Origin: Hyphomicrobiales bacterium
Lineage (GTDB): Bacteria; Pseudomonadota; Alphaproteobacteria; Rhizobiales; Beijerinckiaceae
Assembly: GCA_019075865.1 (NCBI GenBank)
Contig: JAGXAN010000004.1
Span: 271,523-335,522, forward strand
Direction of reading: 5' to 3'
Length of the DNA: 64,000 bases
In this document: one piece after another, positions 18,017-28,119 of the stretch
Layout: each line of letters opens with the position of its first letter
Numbering within the stretch: position 1 is the first letter of the stretch
The notes under the pieces: model-generated
Seen by the model: only the letters and a program-made list of their open reading frames with translations
Told to the model about the DNA's origin: nothing
Database searches by the model: none
Translations under genes and position numbers: made by a program

Positions 18017-18588
18017 ACTTCCCCGCGCGCCAGTTTGGCCAATGCCAGCGGGTAAATCCGGTGCTCCTGGGCCAATACACGCGCGGATAGGCTGGCCTCG
18101 GTATCGCCCGGCAGAATATCGACACTGGCCTGCAATATGATCGGGCCAGCATCCATTTCCGGCACAACAAAATGCACGGTGCAGCCGTGCTCCGAAACCC
18201 CGGCAGCCAAAGCCCGCGCATGCGTATCCAGCCCCTTGAACTGGGGCAGCAGGGCCGGATGGATATTGATCATCCGCCCGCGCCAGCTTTCAACAAAGGA
18301 GGCGGTCAAAAGCCGCATGAAACCGGCAAGACATATCAGCTCAATGCGATGAATGGCCAGTATATGCGCCATGGCCGCCTCAAACTCGTTGCGACCGGCA
18401 TAGATCTTATGATCCACCACCGCTGTCGCAATGCCGCAGGATTTGGCAAATTTCAGTCCGGCGGCATTGGGGCGGTTCGACAATACCAACGCGATCTCGG
18501 CAGGAAAGTCAGGGCGCTGGGCGGCCCGCACCAAGGCTTCCATATTGCTGCCGCGCCCGGAAATGAAGATGGCCGTTCGCTTGCGCAT
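18013..18588 (-). CDS. purN: Phosphoribosylglycinamide formyltransferase
   Basis: Uses 10-formyl-tetrahydrofolate to formylate GAR in step 3 of purine synthesis. The chosen ATG (RKRTAIFISGRGSNM) gives 191 residues, the family norm, and sits 4 bp after the purM stop. The substrate loop SGRGSNM, the catalytic NIHPALLPQFKG (Asn/His), the VHFVVPEMDAGPI block and a conserved Asp are present. It is the second gene of a purM-purN operon, the usual alphaproteobacterial order. Confidence 0.95.
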   Translation of the reverse strand: MRKRTAIFISGRGSNMEALVRAAQRPDFPAEIALVLSNRPNAAGLKFAKSCGIATAVVDHKIYAGRNEFEAAMAHILAIHRIELICLAGFMRLLTASFVESWRGRMINIHPALLPQFKGLDTHARALAAGVSEHGCTVHFVVPEMDAGPIILQASVDILPGDTEASLSARVLAQEHRIYPLALAKLARGEV

Positions 18589-18592
18589 CAAC

Positions 18593-19675
18593 TTAATCCA
18601 GCGCCAGAGAGCCGGTATAGCGAACCGGCTCATCGGGATGGCCATCCACCAGTTTGCCAAGCAAAATCGCTGGTTCACCTGCTTGCGCCAAAGCAGCCAT
18701 CACCCGCTCAACCGCATTCGCGGCAACGATTGCAACCATGCCGATGCCGCAGTTGAAGGTTCGCAGCATTTCATGCGGCTCGACACCACCCGTCTTGGCC
18801 AGCCATTTGAACACCGGGGGCACCTTTATGCTGCCCAGATCGAGAACCGCGCTCAAACCCTTTGGCAAAACGCGCGGGATGTTGTCGGGGAACCCGCCGC
18901 CAGTTATATGGGCCAGCGCTTTGATATCGCCGGTTTCACGAATGACTTTCAAAAGCGGCTTCACGTAAATGCGCGTGGGTATGAGCAAGGCTTCGCCAAG
19001 CCGCATGGGCACTTCGGTTGCAAACGGGGCGGGCGCATCAAAGCCCAGACCGCTGCCTGCGACGATGCGGCGCACCAAAGAAAATCCATTCGAATGCACG
19101 CCGCTCGATGCCAACCCAAGCACGACATCACCCGCCGCGACATCGGGTTTGGGCAGCAATTGTCCGCGCTCGGCTGCACCCACGCAGAAACCGGCCAGAT
19201 CATAATCGCCGCGTGCATAAATGCCCGGCATTTCAGCCGTCTCGCCGCCGATCAAGGCGCAACCAGCTTCAATGCAGCCGCGCGCAATGCCGGTGACAAT
19301 CGCGCGGCCCATTTCCGGGTCCAACGCGCTGGTTGCGAAATAATCGAGGAAAAACAATGGTTCCGCGCCTTGCACCACAATATCATTGACGCACATTGCC
19401 ACAAGATCGATGCCAATCGTGTCATGCAGGCCGGTCTCGGCGGCGATTTTTACCTTGGTGCCAACCCCATCATTGGCCGCCACCAGTATCGGATCCCGAA
19501 ATCCGGCGGCTTTCAAATCGAATAATCCACCAAAACCGCCGATTTCCGAATCCGCGCCTGGGCGCGCGGTTGCCCGCACCACTGGTTTGATCCCTTCCAC
19601 CATGGCATTTCCGGCATCAATATCGACACCTGCCGCAGCATAAGTGAGGGGAGTTTTGGGTGGAACGCTGGCCAT
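18593..19675 (-). CDS. purM: Phosphoribosylformylglycinamidine cyclo-ligase
   Basis: ATP-dependent ring closure of FGAM to AIR in purine synthesis. It has 360 residues. Family blocks include [18 protein letters not shown] at the start, the nucleotide-binding [51 protein letters not shown] and the late [15 protein letters not shown]. It is the first gene of the operon, with purN 4 bp downstream. In many relatives this operon diverges from hdaA/perM; here it diverges from ihfA. Confidence 0.96.
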   Translation of the reverse strand: MASVPPKTPLTYAAAGVDIDAGNAMVEGIKPVVRATARPGADSEIGGFGGLFDLKAAGFRDPILVAANDGVGTKVKIAAETGLHDTIGIDLVAMCVNDIVVQGAEPLFFLDYFATSALDPEMGRAIVTGIARGCIEAGCALIGGETAEMPGIYARGDYDLAGFCVGAAERGQLLPKPDVAAGDVVLGLASSGVHSNGFSLVRRIVAGSGLGFDAPAPFATEVPMRLGEALLIPTRIYVKPLLKVIRETGDIKALAHITGGGFPDNIPRVLPKGLSAVLDLGSIKVPPVFKWLAKTGGVEPHEMLRTFNCGIGMVAIVAANAVERVMAALAQAGEPAILLGKLVDGHPDEPVRYTGSLALD

Positions 19676-19845
19676 GGGAACTTTCTATGCTCGAGTGCCC
19701 TTCGCTTAGCGCGCAACTTGCCTTAAAATCAAGTCGGAAGCCCGAATTGCGACTTTTTCACAATTTATACGTAGGAATACACGCAACCTGATTCGCCCTG
19801 TGGTTGCATGGACGGCGGGTATCGTGTAGCTTTCCTATGGTAAAG

Positions 19846-19862
19846 AGATCATATAGTGATCT
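19846..19862. promoter_or_regulatory. Inverted repeat upstream of ihfA
   Basis: AGATCA-TATAG-TGATCT: perfect 6-bp arms around an AT-rich 5-bp centre, about 130 bp before the ihfA start and just upstream of its likely promoter. The size fits a dimeric regulator site. Identity unknown. Confidence 0.35.
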
Positions 19863-19890
19863 GTTTACAGAATATCCGTGACAGGGGTTT

Positions 19891-19919
19891 TTGTCTGAGG
19901 GCAGCCTGTAGGGTTATGT
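19891..19919 (+). promoter_or_regulatory. Possible ihfA promoter
   Basis: TTGTCT, a 17-bp spacer and TTATGT lie about 76 bp upstream of the ihfA start codon. Each hexamer has four consensus bases, so this is a weak-to-moderate match. Confidence 0.3.
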
Positions 19920-19994
19920 CAGTCAGGATATTATCGCTGGTCCGATAATTTTAAGTGATCCAGCCGTAATCGATGTTTAGTTACGAGGAATGTT

Positions 19995-20336
19995 ATGGAC
20001 GAATTATCAAAACAACAACAGATAGTTGGCAGGACTGTTACAAGAGCTGTCTTAGCTGATGCCGTCTATAGGGAAATTGGTCTTTCCCGAGTCGAGGCGT
20101 CTGAACTTGTGGAAATGTTTTTTGACACGATTTGCGAATCACTTGCACGCAAAGAGAACGTGAAATTATCGTCGTTCGGCTCGTTCATTGTGCGCAAGAA
20201 GGCTTCCCGCGTCGGACGCAACCCAAAAACAGGTGTGGAAGTTCCTATTTCGGAGCGCCACGTGATGGTATTTAAGCCTTCTAACATTTTGAAGGCCCGA
20301 ATCAACGGCATCGAAATGGAAGATGAAGCCGATTAA
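19995..20336 (+). CDS. ihfA: Integration host factor subunit alpha
   Basis: A small DNA-bending protein that pairs with IhfB. It has 113 residues, slightly longer than usual because of an N-terminal extension ([13 protein letters not shown]). GAGG lies 7-10 bases before the ATG. The DNABII core is complete: [46 protein letters not shown] and the IHF-alpha-type end [22 protein letters not shown]. It is followed by merR and tRNA-Pro, the conserved rhizobial order that usually also has plsX-fabH before ihfA; here those genes are absent and purM lies upstream instead. Confidence 0.95.
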   Translation: MDELSKQQQIVGRTVTRAVLADAVYREIGLSRVEASELVEMFFDTICESLARKENVKLSSFGSFIVRKKASRVGRNPKTGVEVPISERHVMVFKPSNILKARINGIEMEDEAD

Positions 20337-20403
20337 ATCAAAAAAGATTGCTGCCTAACCCGTTTAAAAGCATAATTATCAACGGGGTGAGGGAGAAACT
20401 GCA

Positions 20404-20889
20404 ATGGAAAAGAACGAAGAAGCCTTTCGCACCATTGGGGAAGTTGGTGACGACTTGGGCCTGCCGCATCACGTCTTGCGCTTCTGGGAAACCCGTTTCA
20501 TTCAGATCAAGCCGCTCAAGCGCGGTGGAGGCAGGCGGTATTATCGCCCGGACGATGTTGAACTGGTTCGCGCCATTCAGCATCTGCTTTACGCGGAAGG
20601 GTACACGATCAAGGGGGTGCAGCGCATCCTGAAAGAGCGTGGCCTGAAAGCCCTGATTGCTGCGAGCCGTGCCATGCGAGCCTCGGGCGGCACCAAAATG
20701 CTGCCCGGCGAGCCGCATCCAACCGGCAGCAATGAGCCGACCCATATCGAGGAAGCCAACGCTTTTGGGGCCGATGAACCCGAATCGGAAGTCATGGGTT
20801 TGAGCGAGGGCGATATTGGCATTCTGAACGGCGCGCTGCGCGAGTTGGATGAGTGTATGCGCCTGCTTGCCAGTGCTCGCGCCAGTTAG
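20404..20889 (+). CDS. MerR family transcriptional regulator
   Basis: A 161-residue cytoplasmic regulator. The N-terminal winged helix ([30 protein letters not shown], then [21 protein letters not shown]) is a clear MerR-type DNA-binding domain with a following dimerisation helix. The C-terminal 80 residues are variable and lack the cysteine cluster of metal-sensing MerR proteins, so the effector is unknown. GAGGGAG lies ten bases upstream of the ATG. It is probably co-transcribed with ihfA (67-bp gap), as in other alphaproteobacteria. Confidence 0.93.
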   Translation: MEKNEEAFRTIGEVGDDLGLPHHVLRFWETRFIQIKPLKRGGGRRYYRPDDVELVRAIQHLLYAEGYTIKGVQRILKERGLKALIAASRAMRASGGTKMLPGEPHPTGSNEPTHIEEANAFGADEPESEVMGLSEGDIGILNGALRELDECMRLLASARAS

Positions 20890-20936
20890 TCAAAAGGCTT
20901 GGCGCAGATAAAACCGCCAAGTTTGTCGATCAAGCG

Positions 20937-20965
20937 TTGCAAGCCGCAAGGCTCTCCTCTATAGA
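20937..20965 (+). promoter_or_regulatory. Promoter of tRNA-Pro
   Basis: TTGCAA (20937-20942), a 17-bp spacer and TATAGA (20960-20965) end nine bases before the mature tRNA. The same -35 TTGCAA and spacing recur before tRNA-Glu and the gene at 21241. Confidence 0.65.
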
Positions 20966-20974
20966 ACCCTTCGT

Positions 20975-21052
20975 CGGAGTGTAGCGCAGCCCGGTTAGCG
21001 CACTTGTCTGGGGGACAAGGGGTCGTGGGTTCGAATCCCGCCACTCCGACCA
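20975..21052 (+). tRNA. tRNA-Pro (anticodon GGG)
   Basis: A complete cloverleaf with a 7-bp acceptor (CGGAGTG/CACTCCG), anticodon stem CTTGT/ACAAG around loop CTGGGGG, and a T-arm with GGTTCGAATCC. The discriminator is A, and the 3' CCA is encoded. It follows ihfA-merR. Confidence 0.97.
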
Positions 21053-21148
21053 TTTATCTAAGCCTTGATGCTTGGCTTGCCCGAAAGAGCAGAGCCTTGC
21101 CTGGCACTTTGAAGCTCCATCAACCTTCCCAACGGCGCGCACCTGAAC

Positions 21149-21177
21149 TTGCAACAGGTTCAGTGTAGCTTTATGGG
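21149..21177 (+). promoter_or_regulatory. Candidate promoter of the phosphatidyltransferase gene
   Basis: TTGCAA (21149-21154), a 17-bp spacer and TATGGG (21172-21177). The -35 sits in the loop of a small inverted repeat, CTGAAC/GTTCAG (21143-21163). Confidence 0.4.
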
Positions 21178-21240
21178 TGCAAAGGCGTGCCCGGTTTTTT
21201 GGCTATTTGGCCAATTTCCAGCCAATGGATTGCCCAAGGA

Positions 21241-21786
21241 ATGGATTTCTTCAAAAATCTCCCCAATTTTATCACGCTGGCGCGGCTTTGCCTGGTTCCG
21301 GTCTCGGTTGTGCTGATTACATCTTCGCAATGGGGTAGCGCGTTTTTGGTGTTTGTGGTCGCCGGTCTCTCGGATGCGCTGGATGGATGGTTGGCCAAAA
21401 CCTTTCACTTGACCACCGAACTGGGCGCCTATCTGGACCCGATCGCCGATAAAGCCCTGCTGGTCACCATTTTCATCACCTTGACCATCATGCATGTCGT
21501 GCCGGTGCCGCTGACGGTTTTGGTTGTCTCGCGGGATTTCATGATCGTCGGGGCCGTACTCATGGGGCAGATCATGGGCAAAGGTCTGGAAATCCGCCCG
21601 CTTTTCATATCCAAACTCAACACCACTGCCCAACTGGCGTTTGTTGGCCTGATATTGCTGCTGCGAGCCTTGGGCCGCGCCACGGACGGCGTCGATATTG
21701 AAATCGCCATGATTGTCGTGGCACTCTTGACCCTGATGTCTGCCGGTGCCTATCTGCGCCAATGGTTGCGGCACATGAACGCCTGA
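21241..21786 (+). CDS. CDP-alcohol phosphatidyltransferase (PgsA-like)
   Basis: An inner-membrane enzyme of 181 residues with about five hydrophobic helices. It carries the family motif spread as SDALDGWLAKTF...GAYLDPIADK, with the Asp residues that bind the metal and the CDP group. These enzymes join CDP-diacylglycerol to an alcohol; it is likely phosphatidylglycerophosphate or cardiolipin synthesis. The ATG at 21241 (DFFKNLPNFITLARL) is the usual family start, with AAGGA directly before it. The second PgsA-type paralogue of rhizobia sits next to perM and hdaA in the same way, so the true PgsA may be elsewhere. Confidence 0.88.
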   Translation: MDFFKNLPNFITLARLCLVPVSVVLITSSQWGSAFLVFVVAGLSDALDGWLAKTFHLTTELGAYLDPIADKALLVTIFITLTIMHVVPVPLTVLVVSRDFMIVGAVLMGQIMGKGLEIRPLFISKLNTTAQLAFVGLILLLRALGRATDGVDIEIAMIVVALLTLMSAGAYLRQWLRHMNA

Positions 21787-21805
21787 ACAATCGGGAAATT
21801 TACTC

Positions 21806-22954
21806 ATGAATGAAGGTCGGACATTGATAGACTGGCGTGCCGTATTCTGGATCGTCGCACTCATCATTGCTGTGCTGCTGTTTCATCTCCTCAGCGCCGT
21901 CATGATGCCATTCGTGGCCGGCATGGCGCTCGGCTATCTGTTGAACCCGGTGGCAAACTGGCTTGAGCGGCTCGGTCTCAACCGTCTGGGCGCAACTTTG
22001 CTCATTCTGGTCAGTTTCATTCTGGCCATAGGACTGTTCGCGATTTTCGTTGGCCCGTTGCTGGGTCATCAATTGGCGGGTTTTTTGGTCAGCCTGCCCG
22101 ATTATGTGGCAAAGCTTGAAGAATTGATCACGAACCAAGCCGCAGCTTTCACCGCCAAATATGGCGGCGGTTACCTTTCCAGCCTCGGATTGTTTCCCAC
22201 TGGTGGCTCATCCGATTTGCAAAGCTCCCTGACATCGCTGGCCGGGCAGGGTGCCCAAACGCTGGCCGCGCTGCTGCGCTCCTTGTGGAATGGCGGCACC
22301 GCGCTTGTCAGCATCGTGTCGCTGTTGGTGATCACGCCCGTGGTGGCATTCTATCTGGTGCTGGATTGGGACAAGATGGTCTTGTCGCTGGATGAATTGA
22401 TCCCGCTCAACCACCGGGATACGGTGCGGGCCCTGTTGGCGGAAATCGACCGCGCGCTGGGCGGATTTTTGCGCGGTCAATCGCTTGTCTGCCTGTTTTT
22501 GGGTCTTTGGTATGGCTTGGGCCTGTCGCTGGTCGGTCTCAACTTCGGGTTTTTGATCGGCATTTCTGCGGGCATTTTGAGCTTTGTGCCCTATGTTGGC
22601 TCGCTCACCGCCCTGGTTCTGGGGGCGGCGGTTGCCACCGTGCAGGGCTGGCCGCACCTGACCCTGCTGTTTGAAGCGCTTGGCGTGGTTGTCACTGGCC
22701 AATTTCTGGAAGGCAATATCCTCACACCCAAACTGGTGGGCGAATCGATTGGCCTGCATCCCGTCTGGCTGATATTTGCGCTGTTGGCCTTCAGTTCCCT
22801 GCTTGGCTTTACCGGCCTGTTGATCGCGGTGCCGGTGGCCGCCGCCATTGGCGTGCTTTTGCGCTTTGGCGTGCGCCAATATCTGCACTCCCCGATATAT
22901 CTGGGACGACCCGAGGCGACGCCAAATCTGGTGCTGCCCAAGCTGCCGGAGTAA
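21806..22954 (+). CDS. AI-2E family transporter (PerM-like)
   Basis: A multi-pass inner-membrane protein of 382 residues with the PerM/TqsA/YdiK layout: an N-terminal helix pair, a central amphipathic region (about 90-150) and a C-terminal block of five or six helices with the typical FVPYVGSLTALVLGA and VGESIGLHPVWLIFALLAFSS. Members export small molecules or Na+/H+-coupled solutes; the substrate here is unknown. It is tightly followed by hdaA (4-bp gap) and is probably in one transcript with the gene before it. Confidence 0.92.
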   Translation: MNEGRTLIDWRAVFWIVALIIAVLLFHLLSAVMMPFVAGMALGYLLNPVANWLERLGLNRLGATLLILVSFILAIGLFAIFVGPLLGHQLAGFLVSLPDYVAKLEELITNQAAAFTAKYGGGYLSSLGLFPTGGSSDLQSSLTSLAGQGAQTLAALLRSLWNGGTALVSIVSLLVITPVVAFYLVLDWDKMVLSLDELIPLNHRDTVRALLAEIDRALGGFLRGQSLVCLFLGLWYGLGLSLVGLNFGFLIGISAGILSFVPYVGSLTALVLGAAVATVQGWPHLTLLFEALGVVVTGQFLEGNILTPKLVGESIGLHPVWLIFALLAFSSLLGFTGLLIAVPVAAAIGVLLRFGVRQYLHSPIYLGRPEATPNLVLPKLPE

Positions 22955-22958
22955 GGCA

Positions 22959-23708
22959 ATGGCACTGGATGGCGCCCAAATGGCATTGTCATTTGCCGCC
23001 AGGGCGCAATATGGCCGCGACAATTTCTTCGTCAGCTCCGCCAATTCGGCGGCGTTGGCATTGATCGAGGCTTGGCCACGCTGGCCGGACAAGGTGCTGT
23101 TGCTGATCGGGCCCAGCGGATCCGGCAAGACTCACCTTGCCCATATTTTTGCGGCCCATGCGCTGGCGAAACTGGTCTCGCCTGGCGACCTTGCCGCGAT
23201 CCAGCCGCAGGATATTGCCCGCTTGCCGACCCTGGTGCTGGAGGACATCGACAAGGCCATGTCGCCGGAGCTCGAAGCCCCGCTGTTTCACCTGCTCAAC
23301 CTTATGCGCGAAGCCGGGCAGGGGTTGTTGCTGACCGCTGCCAGTGCACCCGATTTATGGGGAATTGCCACGCAGGATTTGCTGTCCCGATTGCGGCTGG
23401 CCCCCAGCGTGCAGCTACAAGCGCCCGATGACGCGCTTTTCCGCGCCGCCCTGCGCAAAATGATGAACGAGCGACAATTGGTTGTTGATGACACGACCTT
23501 TGACTATATTGCATTGCGTCTTGATCGCTCGCTTGATTCCGCTCAACTGGTGCTGGAAAAAATGGACCATTTGGCAATGCAACATCAGCGGGCGATTACC
23601 CGCAGCCTTGCCGCCGCATTTCTGAATCAGCATCAGAATCAGCCGGACTTGTTTGGCGAAGATCCTGAACATCACCCGCACGATCATTCTCTTGAAAAAA
23701 AGCCCTGA
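22959..23708 (+). CDS. hdaA: DnaA-related inactivator HdaA
   Basis: An AAA+ DnaA paralogue of 249 residues that, with the beta clamp, stimulates ATP hydrolysis by DnaA to stop re-initiation of replication. The ATG at 22959 has AAGG close upstream and lies 4 bp after the perM stop. A near-N-terminal QMALSFA-type clamp-binding stretch is followed by [14 protein letters not shown] (Walker A), [10 protein letters not shown] (Walker B region) and an arginine-rich sensor area (LLSRLRLAP). The C-terminal DnaA DNA-binding domain is absent, as expected. It is in the conserved perM-hdaA-ppk-ppx cluster. Confidence 0.92.
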   Translation: MALDGAQMALSFAARAQYGRDNFFVSSANSAALALIEAWPRWPDKVLLLIGPSGSGKTHLAHIFAAHALAKLVSPGDLAAIQPQDIARLPTLVLEDIDKAMSPELEAPLFHLLNLMREAGQGLLLTAASAPDLWGIATQDLLSRLRLAPSVQLQAPDDALFRAALRKMMNERQLVVDDTTFDYIALRLDRSLDSAQLVLEKMDHLAMQHQRAITRSLAAAFLNQHQNQPDLFGEDPEHHPHDHSLEKKP

Positions 23709-23710
23709 CG

Positions 23711-25981
23711 ATGGACACCAAATTCACTCCCAGCGTGCCGCGCAAGACTGCCCGACGCCTCCCGACCCGGGTAGATGAAGCCATGCCAAAGGCCACCCCC
23801 GTTTCAGCACTGGCCGCTCAATCGGAACTCAGCCTGTCCACGGAACGCTTCGTCAACCGTGAATTGTCCTGGCTGGAATTCAACCGACGCGTGCTGGAGG
23901 AGGCCTCCAACAGCAATCACCCCTTGCTCGAACAATTGCGTTTCCTGTCGATATCAGCCAACAACCTCGATGAATTTTTCATGGTTCGGGTGGCTGGATT
24001 GTGCGGTCAGGTGCGCGCGGGCCTGACCACCCCCTCCGAGGACGGACTGACCCCGCAGGAGCAATTGGCCAAAATCGGTGCAAGTGTCACCACGCTGGCG
24101 GGTGACCAGCAAAAGCGCTGGCGCGAATTGCGTCATGAACTCAGCCACAATGGTATTATCCTCGCCGACCCTGCAGCCTTGACGAAAGCCGAGGAAGTCT
24201 GGCTGGAAGATCACTTCCTCCTTCACGTGTTCCCGGTGCTGACGCCGCTGGCGGTTGATCCGGCGCATCCGTTTCCGTTCATTCCCAACCTAGGGTTCAG
24301 CATCGCCCTGGAATTGATGCATGGGCACGATGGTCGGCGCATGCAGGCACTCTTGCGCGTTCCGGCCAAATTGGGCCGCTTCATTCGGTTGCCAGACACC
24401 ATGGGAAGTGGCGCGGGTGCCGCGCGTTTCGTTGCGCTGGAAACGCTGGTGCTGATGCACATTTCGCGGCTATTCCCGGGTTATCACGTCAAGGGTTCCG
24501 GACTGTTCCGCGTCATCCGCGATTCCGATCTTGAAATCGAGGAGGAAGCGGAAGATCTGGTTCTTCTGTTTGAAAGTGCGCTGAAGCGCCGCCGCCGCGG
24601 CATCGTCATCCGTCTGGAAATGGATGCGTCCATGCCTGACAAGTTGCGCGCCTTTGTGGGTGACGAGTTGGAAGTGCCCGCCGATGAGGTGTTTCTCGTC
24701 GATGGAATGTTGGCGCTCAGCGAAATTTCTGAATTGATTCAGGTGGATCGGCCCGATCTGAAATTCAAGCCCTATAACCCGCGCTACCCCGAACGCATCC
24801 GCGAGAACGGCGGTGATTGCTTTGCTGCCATCCGCCAAAAGGATCTGGCGGTGCATCACCCTTACGAATCATTTGACGTCGTCGTGCAATTCCTCAACCA
24901 GGCGGCGCGCGACCCGAATGTGGTAGCCATCAAACAGACTCTGTACCGCACCTCCGCCGACAGTCCGATTGTTCGGGCGCTGGTGGAAGCCGCCGAGGCC
25001 GGTAAATCGGTTACCGCATTGGTTGAGCTAAAGGCGCGGTTTGACGAGGAGGCCAATATCCGCTGGGCGCGCGATCTGGAGCGGGCCGGTGCGCAAGTCG
25101 TGTTTGGCTTTATCGAGTTGAAAACCCACGGCAAAATGTCCATGGTCGTGCGCCGTGAAGCGGGCAATCTCGTTACCTATTGTCACATTGGCACCGGCAA
25201 TTACCACCCGTTTACGGCACGCATTTACACCGACATTTCGTTTTTCACGGCTGACCCGGCCATTGGCCGCGATGTGTCACGCGTTTTCAACTTCATCACC
25301 GGCTATGCGGAACCGCAGGGCCTCGAACGGCTCGCCGTTTCGCCGATCTCCCTCAAAAGAGTGCTGATGGAACGTATCGAGGAAGAAATAGCCTTCGCCA
25401 AGGCCGGCAAGCCCGCCAGCATCTGGGGCAAGTGCAACGCTCTGGTCGACCCCAACATCATCGATGCGCTTTATCGGGCGAGCCAGGCTGGCGTCCAGAT
25501 TGATTTTGTGGTGCGCGGCATTTGCTGCCTGCGTCCGGGTATTCCCGGCCTGTCTGAAAACATTCGCGTCAAATCGATTATTGGCCGGTTCCTGGAACAT
25601 GCGCGCGTCTATGTATTTGGTGGCGGTCATGCGCTGCCCCATCCCAAGGCGCATGTGTTCATCTCGTCTGCGGATCTGATGCAGCGCAATCTGGAACGAC
25701 GCGTCGAAATTCTGGCCCCAATCCTCAACCCCACCGTGCATGAGCAAATTCTCAACCAGATCATGGTCGCCAATCTGATGGACAACCAGCAAAGCTATCG
25801 TGTGCTGCCCGATGGCACCTCGGTGCGGATGACACTGTCCGCCGGTGAAAAGCCGTTCAATGTGCATGAGTATTTCATGACCCACCCCAGCCTGTCAGGA
25901 CGCGGTAAAGCCCGCAAGGGCTCCAGCCCCCGCAATCTCTCGGATCGATCAGAAACCAGCAATGAGCCCCAAGGCGTTTGA
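23711..25981 (+). CDS. ppk: Polyphosphate kinase 1
   Basis: Makes inorganic polyphosphate from ATP. It has 756 residues, about 30 more than usual because of a basic N-terminal extension before [20 protein letters not shown]. The PPK middle domain follows, then two phospholipase-D-like catalytic halves: the first with [16 protein letters not shown] and the autophosphorylated His in [11 protein letters not shown] (near 490), the second with [13 protein letters not shown] and an [16 protein letters not shown] block. It begins 2 bp after the hdaA stop and overlaps ppx, so hdaA-ppk-ppx are translated as a unit. An internal ATG at 23783 is an alternative start nearer the family length. Confidence 0.96.
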   Translation: MDTKFTPSVPRKTARRLPTRVDEAMPKATPVSALAAQSELSLSTERFVNRELSWLEFNRRVLEEASNSNHPLLEQLRFLSISANNLDEFFMVRVAGLCGQVRAGLTTPSEDGLTPQEQLAKIGASVTTLAGDQQKRWRELRHELSHNGIILADPAALTKAEEVWLEDHFLLHVFPVLTPLAVDPAHPFPFIPNLGFSIALELMHGHDGRRMQALLRVPAKLGRFIRLPDTMGSGAGAARFVALETLVLMHISRLFPGYHVKGSGLFRVIRDSDLEIEEEAEDLVLLFESALKRRRRGIVIRLEMDASMPDKLRAFVGDELEVPADEVFLVDGMLALSEISELIQVDRPDLKFKPYNPRYPERIRENGGDCFAAIRQKDLAVHHPYESFDVVVQFLNQAARDPNVVAIKQTLYRTSADSPIVRALVEAAEAGKSVTALVELKARFDEEANIRWARDLERAGAQVVFGFIELKTHGKMSMVVRREAGNLVTYCHIGTGNYHPFTARIYTDISFFTADPAIGRDVSRVFNFITGYAEPQGLERLAVSPISLKRVLMERIEEEIAFAKAGKPASIWGKCNALVDPNIIDALYRASQAGVQIDFVVRGICCLRPGIPGLSENIRVKSIIGRFLEHARVYVFGGGHALPHPKAHVFISSADLMQRNLERRVEILAPILNPTVHEQILNQIMVANLMDNQQSYRVLPDGTSVRMTLSAGEKPFNVHEYFMTHPSLSGRGKARKGSSPRNLSDRSETSNEPQGV

Positions 25982-27536
25982 AACTATGGCCCCCCAATTA
26001 ATGCAAAAAACGACACCAGTCACCACAATGGCGGATAAGGGCGGCGCGACTTTCCAGCGTCCGGTTGCAATTGTCGATATCGGCTCCAATTCGGTGCGTC
26101 TTGTCGCTTATGAGGGGCTGGCCCGCGCGCCCACCGCCATTTTCAATGAAAAGGTCTTGTGCGGATTGGGCCGCGGCGTGATGATTACCGGGCAATTGCC
26201 GCAAGAAGGCATAGACAAAGCCTTGCAGGCCCTTCGACGCTTCAAGATTCTGGCGCGCAACATGCACATTGACAATATCGCGGTGCTCGCCACCGCAGCG
26301 GTGCGCGATGCCCAGAACGGCAAGGCCTTTCTCAAGGAGGCCGAGGCAGCGATAGGCGAACCGATTGATCTGCTCACCGGTGCCGACGAGGCGGAATTGT
26401 CGGCATTGGGTGTGCTTTCGGGCATCTATCAACCAGACGGCGTGGCGGGCGACCTGGGTGGTGGTTCGCTGGAATTGATCCAGATTGCCGACGCGCAACT
26501 TGGCGAGGGTATTACCTTGCCGCTGGGCGGGCTGGCATTGGCCGACGCCGCCAAAGGTTCGCCGCGTGCAGCGGTCAAGATTGTGCGGGATGCTCTGGCT
26601 TCGGCTGCACCCTTGCAGAACATGCAGGGTCGCACCTTTTACGCGGTAGGCGGCACGTGGCGCGCCTTGGCCCGCCTTCACATGCGCCAGCGCAATTACC
26701 CGCTGAAGGTCATGCATAATTACATTATTCCGGCCCGCGACGCGGCTGATTTTGCCGGCCTCGTCGAGCGTGTCGAAACAGATTCGCTGGTCTCCATCGG
26801 CAGCGTGGCCGCACCCCGCCGCCCACTTTTATCCTACGGTGCCATCGTCCTTGAGGAAATCATCCGCATTGCCGCCCCCAAGGAAATCGTGCTTTCGGCA
26901 TCAGGCGTGCGCGAAGGCTTGTTGTACAAGCGCCTGTCCCAGCGCGCCCGAACCGAAGATCCATTGCTGGCCGAAGCGCATGCCATGAACCGCCTGCGCT
27001 CACGCGCGCCGCGCCATGGCGAGGAATTATGCGCCTGGTCTGACCAATTCCTTGCCTCGACCCATCTCGAAGAGACCACCGAGGAGACCCGCTTGCGCCA
27101 TGTTGGCTGCCTGCTGGCGGATGTCGCCTGGCGTGCCCACCCCGATTATCGCGGCGAACAGAGCATGAACCTGATTGCGCATGCGCCATTTCTGGGAATC
27201 GACCATGCTGGCCGCGCATTTTTGGCCCTTGCTGTGGCTTATCGCCATGAGGGCATAGACAGCGATGTCAGCCCGCAAATCCGCGCGCTGATTTCAGCCC
27301 GTCAACTGGACCGTGCCCGCATCCTCGGGGCGGTTCTGCGCGTCGCCTATCTGATTTCGACTGCCATGCCCGACGTTCTGGGCCAGACCCCAATGCGCTG
27401 CTCACGAACCCATGTGAAGCTTTCATTGCCGGCCAGATTTGCGCCGCTGATGAGTGACCGGCTTCAAAACCGCCTCAAGCAATTGGCCAAACTCATCGGC
27501 CGTGAACCGCAGGTCAACATTATCCCCGAAGATTGA
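25962..27536 (+). CDS. ppx: Exopolyphosphatase / guanosine pentaphosphatase
   Basis: Hydrolyses polyphosphate from the end; relatives also act on pppGpp. It has up to 524 residues. The ASKHA fold signatures are [14 protein letters not shown] near residue 38, [21 protein letters not shown] and the second-domain [14 protein letters not shown]-terminal HD-like helical region (from about 330) fits the long Ppx class. The first ATG overlaps the end of ppk by 20 bp; ATGs at 25986 and 26028 are alternatives, so the exact start is uncertain. Opposing synthesis and degradation genes are in one transcript, as usual in alphaproteobacteria. Confidence 0.95.
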   Translation: MSPKAFETMAPQLMQKTTPVTTMADKGGATFQRPVAIVDIGSNSVRLVAYEGLARAPTAIFNEKVLCGLGRGVMITGQLPQEGIDKALQALRRFKILARNMHIDNIAVLATAAVRDAQNGKAFLKEAEAAIGEPIDLLTGADEAELSALGVLSGIYQPDGVAGDLGGGSLELIQIADAQLGEGITLPLGGLALADAAKGSPRAAVKIVRDALASAAPLQNMQGRTFYAVGGTWRALARLHMRQRNYPLKVMHNYIIPARDAADFAGLVERVETDSLVSIGSVAAPRRPLLSYGAIVLEEIIRIAAPKEIVLSASGVREGLLYKRLSQRARTEDPLLAEAHAMNRLRSRAPRHGEELCAWSDQFLASTHLEETTEETRLRHVGCLLADVAWRAHPDYRGEQSMNLIAHAPFLGIDHAGRAFLALAVAYRHEGIDSDVSPQIRALISARQLDRARILGAVLRVAYLISTAMPDVLGQTPMRCSRTHVKLSLPARFAPLMSDRLQNRLKQLAKLIGREPQVNIIPED

Positions 27537-27588
27537 CCAATCGGCTCCATACTCAAGCCTAAGATGAGGTAATTGGCACAAATTATTG

Positions 27589-28119
27589 TTATAATCTTCT
27601 TTTTTGAACGGAACCTTTTGCCATAATCGGCTTCCTGGACGACAGGATCCTCGAATTGAGCCCATTCCAGCCGCTTTCGCCCGACAAGCGTCCAAATTCA
27701 ATTTTCGGGCAACGATCCATGATCACGCGCACACCTTGCGCCTGCGCACGGGCGGCGGCAGCGTCGTGGCGGACGCTAAGTTGCATCCAGATCACCTTTG
27801 GCAGCGGCACCAGTTGCAGGGCCTCATCGACCACATCACCAGCCGCCGCCGAGTTTCGAAAAATATCGACCATGTCGACCGGTTCGGGCACATCGCTGAG
27901 CCGCGCATAGACTGGCGCGCCAGCGATTGTCCCACCCGCCAGCCCCGGATTGATGGCAAACACCCGGTAACCGCGCCCCATGAGATATTTCAGCACCAGA
28001 AAGGACGGCCGACTGGTGTTATTCGATGCCCCGACCATGGCGATCGTATGCACCAACTTGAGCGTCTCGCGGATGAATTCATCCGTGTAATGCAACCTCG
28101 GCGGTAGGGTTTCATCCAT
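27589..28119 (-). CDS. CoA-binding (Rossmann) protein, YccU type
   Basis: A 176-residue cytoplasmic protein with a CoA-binding domain: TIAMVGASNNTSRPSF at the nucleotide-binding loop, GYRVFAINPGLAGG, VDMVDIFRNSAAA and the late GVRVIMDRCPKIEFGRL. Members resemble the CoA-binding half of succinyl-CoA synthetase but lack the catalytic half; their role is not established. The ATG at 28119 overlaps the end of the upstream crotonase gene by 8 bp (ATGGATGA), so translation is coupled. Upstream in-frame starts would run far into that gene. The pairing with a crotonase supports an acyl-CoA role. Confidence 0.88.
   Translation of the reverse strand: MDETLPPRLHYTDEFIRETLKLVHTIAMVGASNNTSRPSFLVLKYLMGRGYRVFAINPGLAGGTIAGAPVYARLSDVPEPVDMVDIFRNSAAAGDVVDEALQLVPLPKVIWMQLSVRHDAAAARAQAQGVRVIMDRCPKIEFGRLSGESGWNGLNSRILSSRKPIMAKGSVQKRRL

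Larger units (their letters stand above)
19676..19994. other. Intergenic region between divergent purM and ihfA
   Basis: About 320 bp without a gene. It must hold the divergent purM and ihfA promoters. Notable content is a 6-bp inverted repeat at 19846-19862 and a -35/-10-like pair at 19891-19919, listed separately. Confidence 0.6.

Noticed and set aside
27581..27605. ATTAT/ATAAT stem with a following T-run after ppx
   Set aside because: Only five A-T pairs; too weak to call a terminator, and it overlaps the end of the convergent CoA-binding gene.
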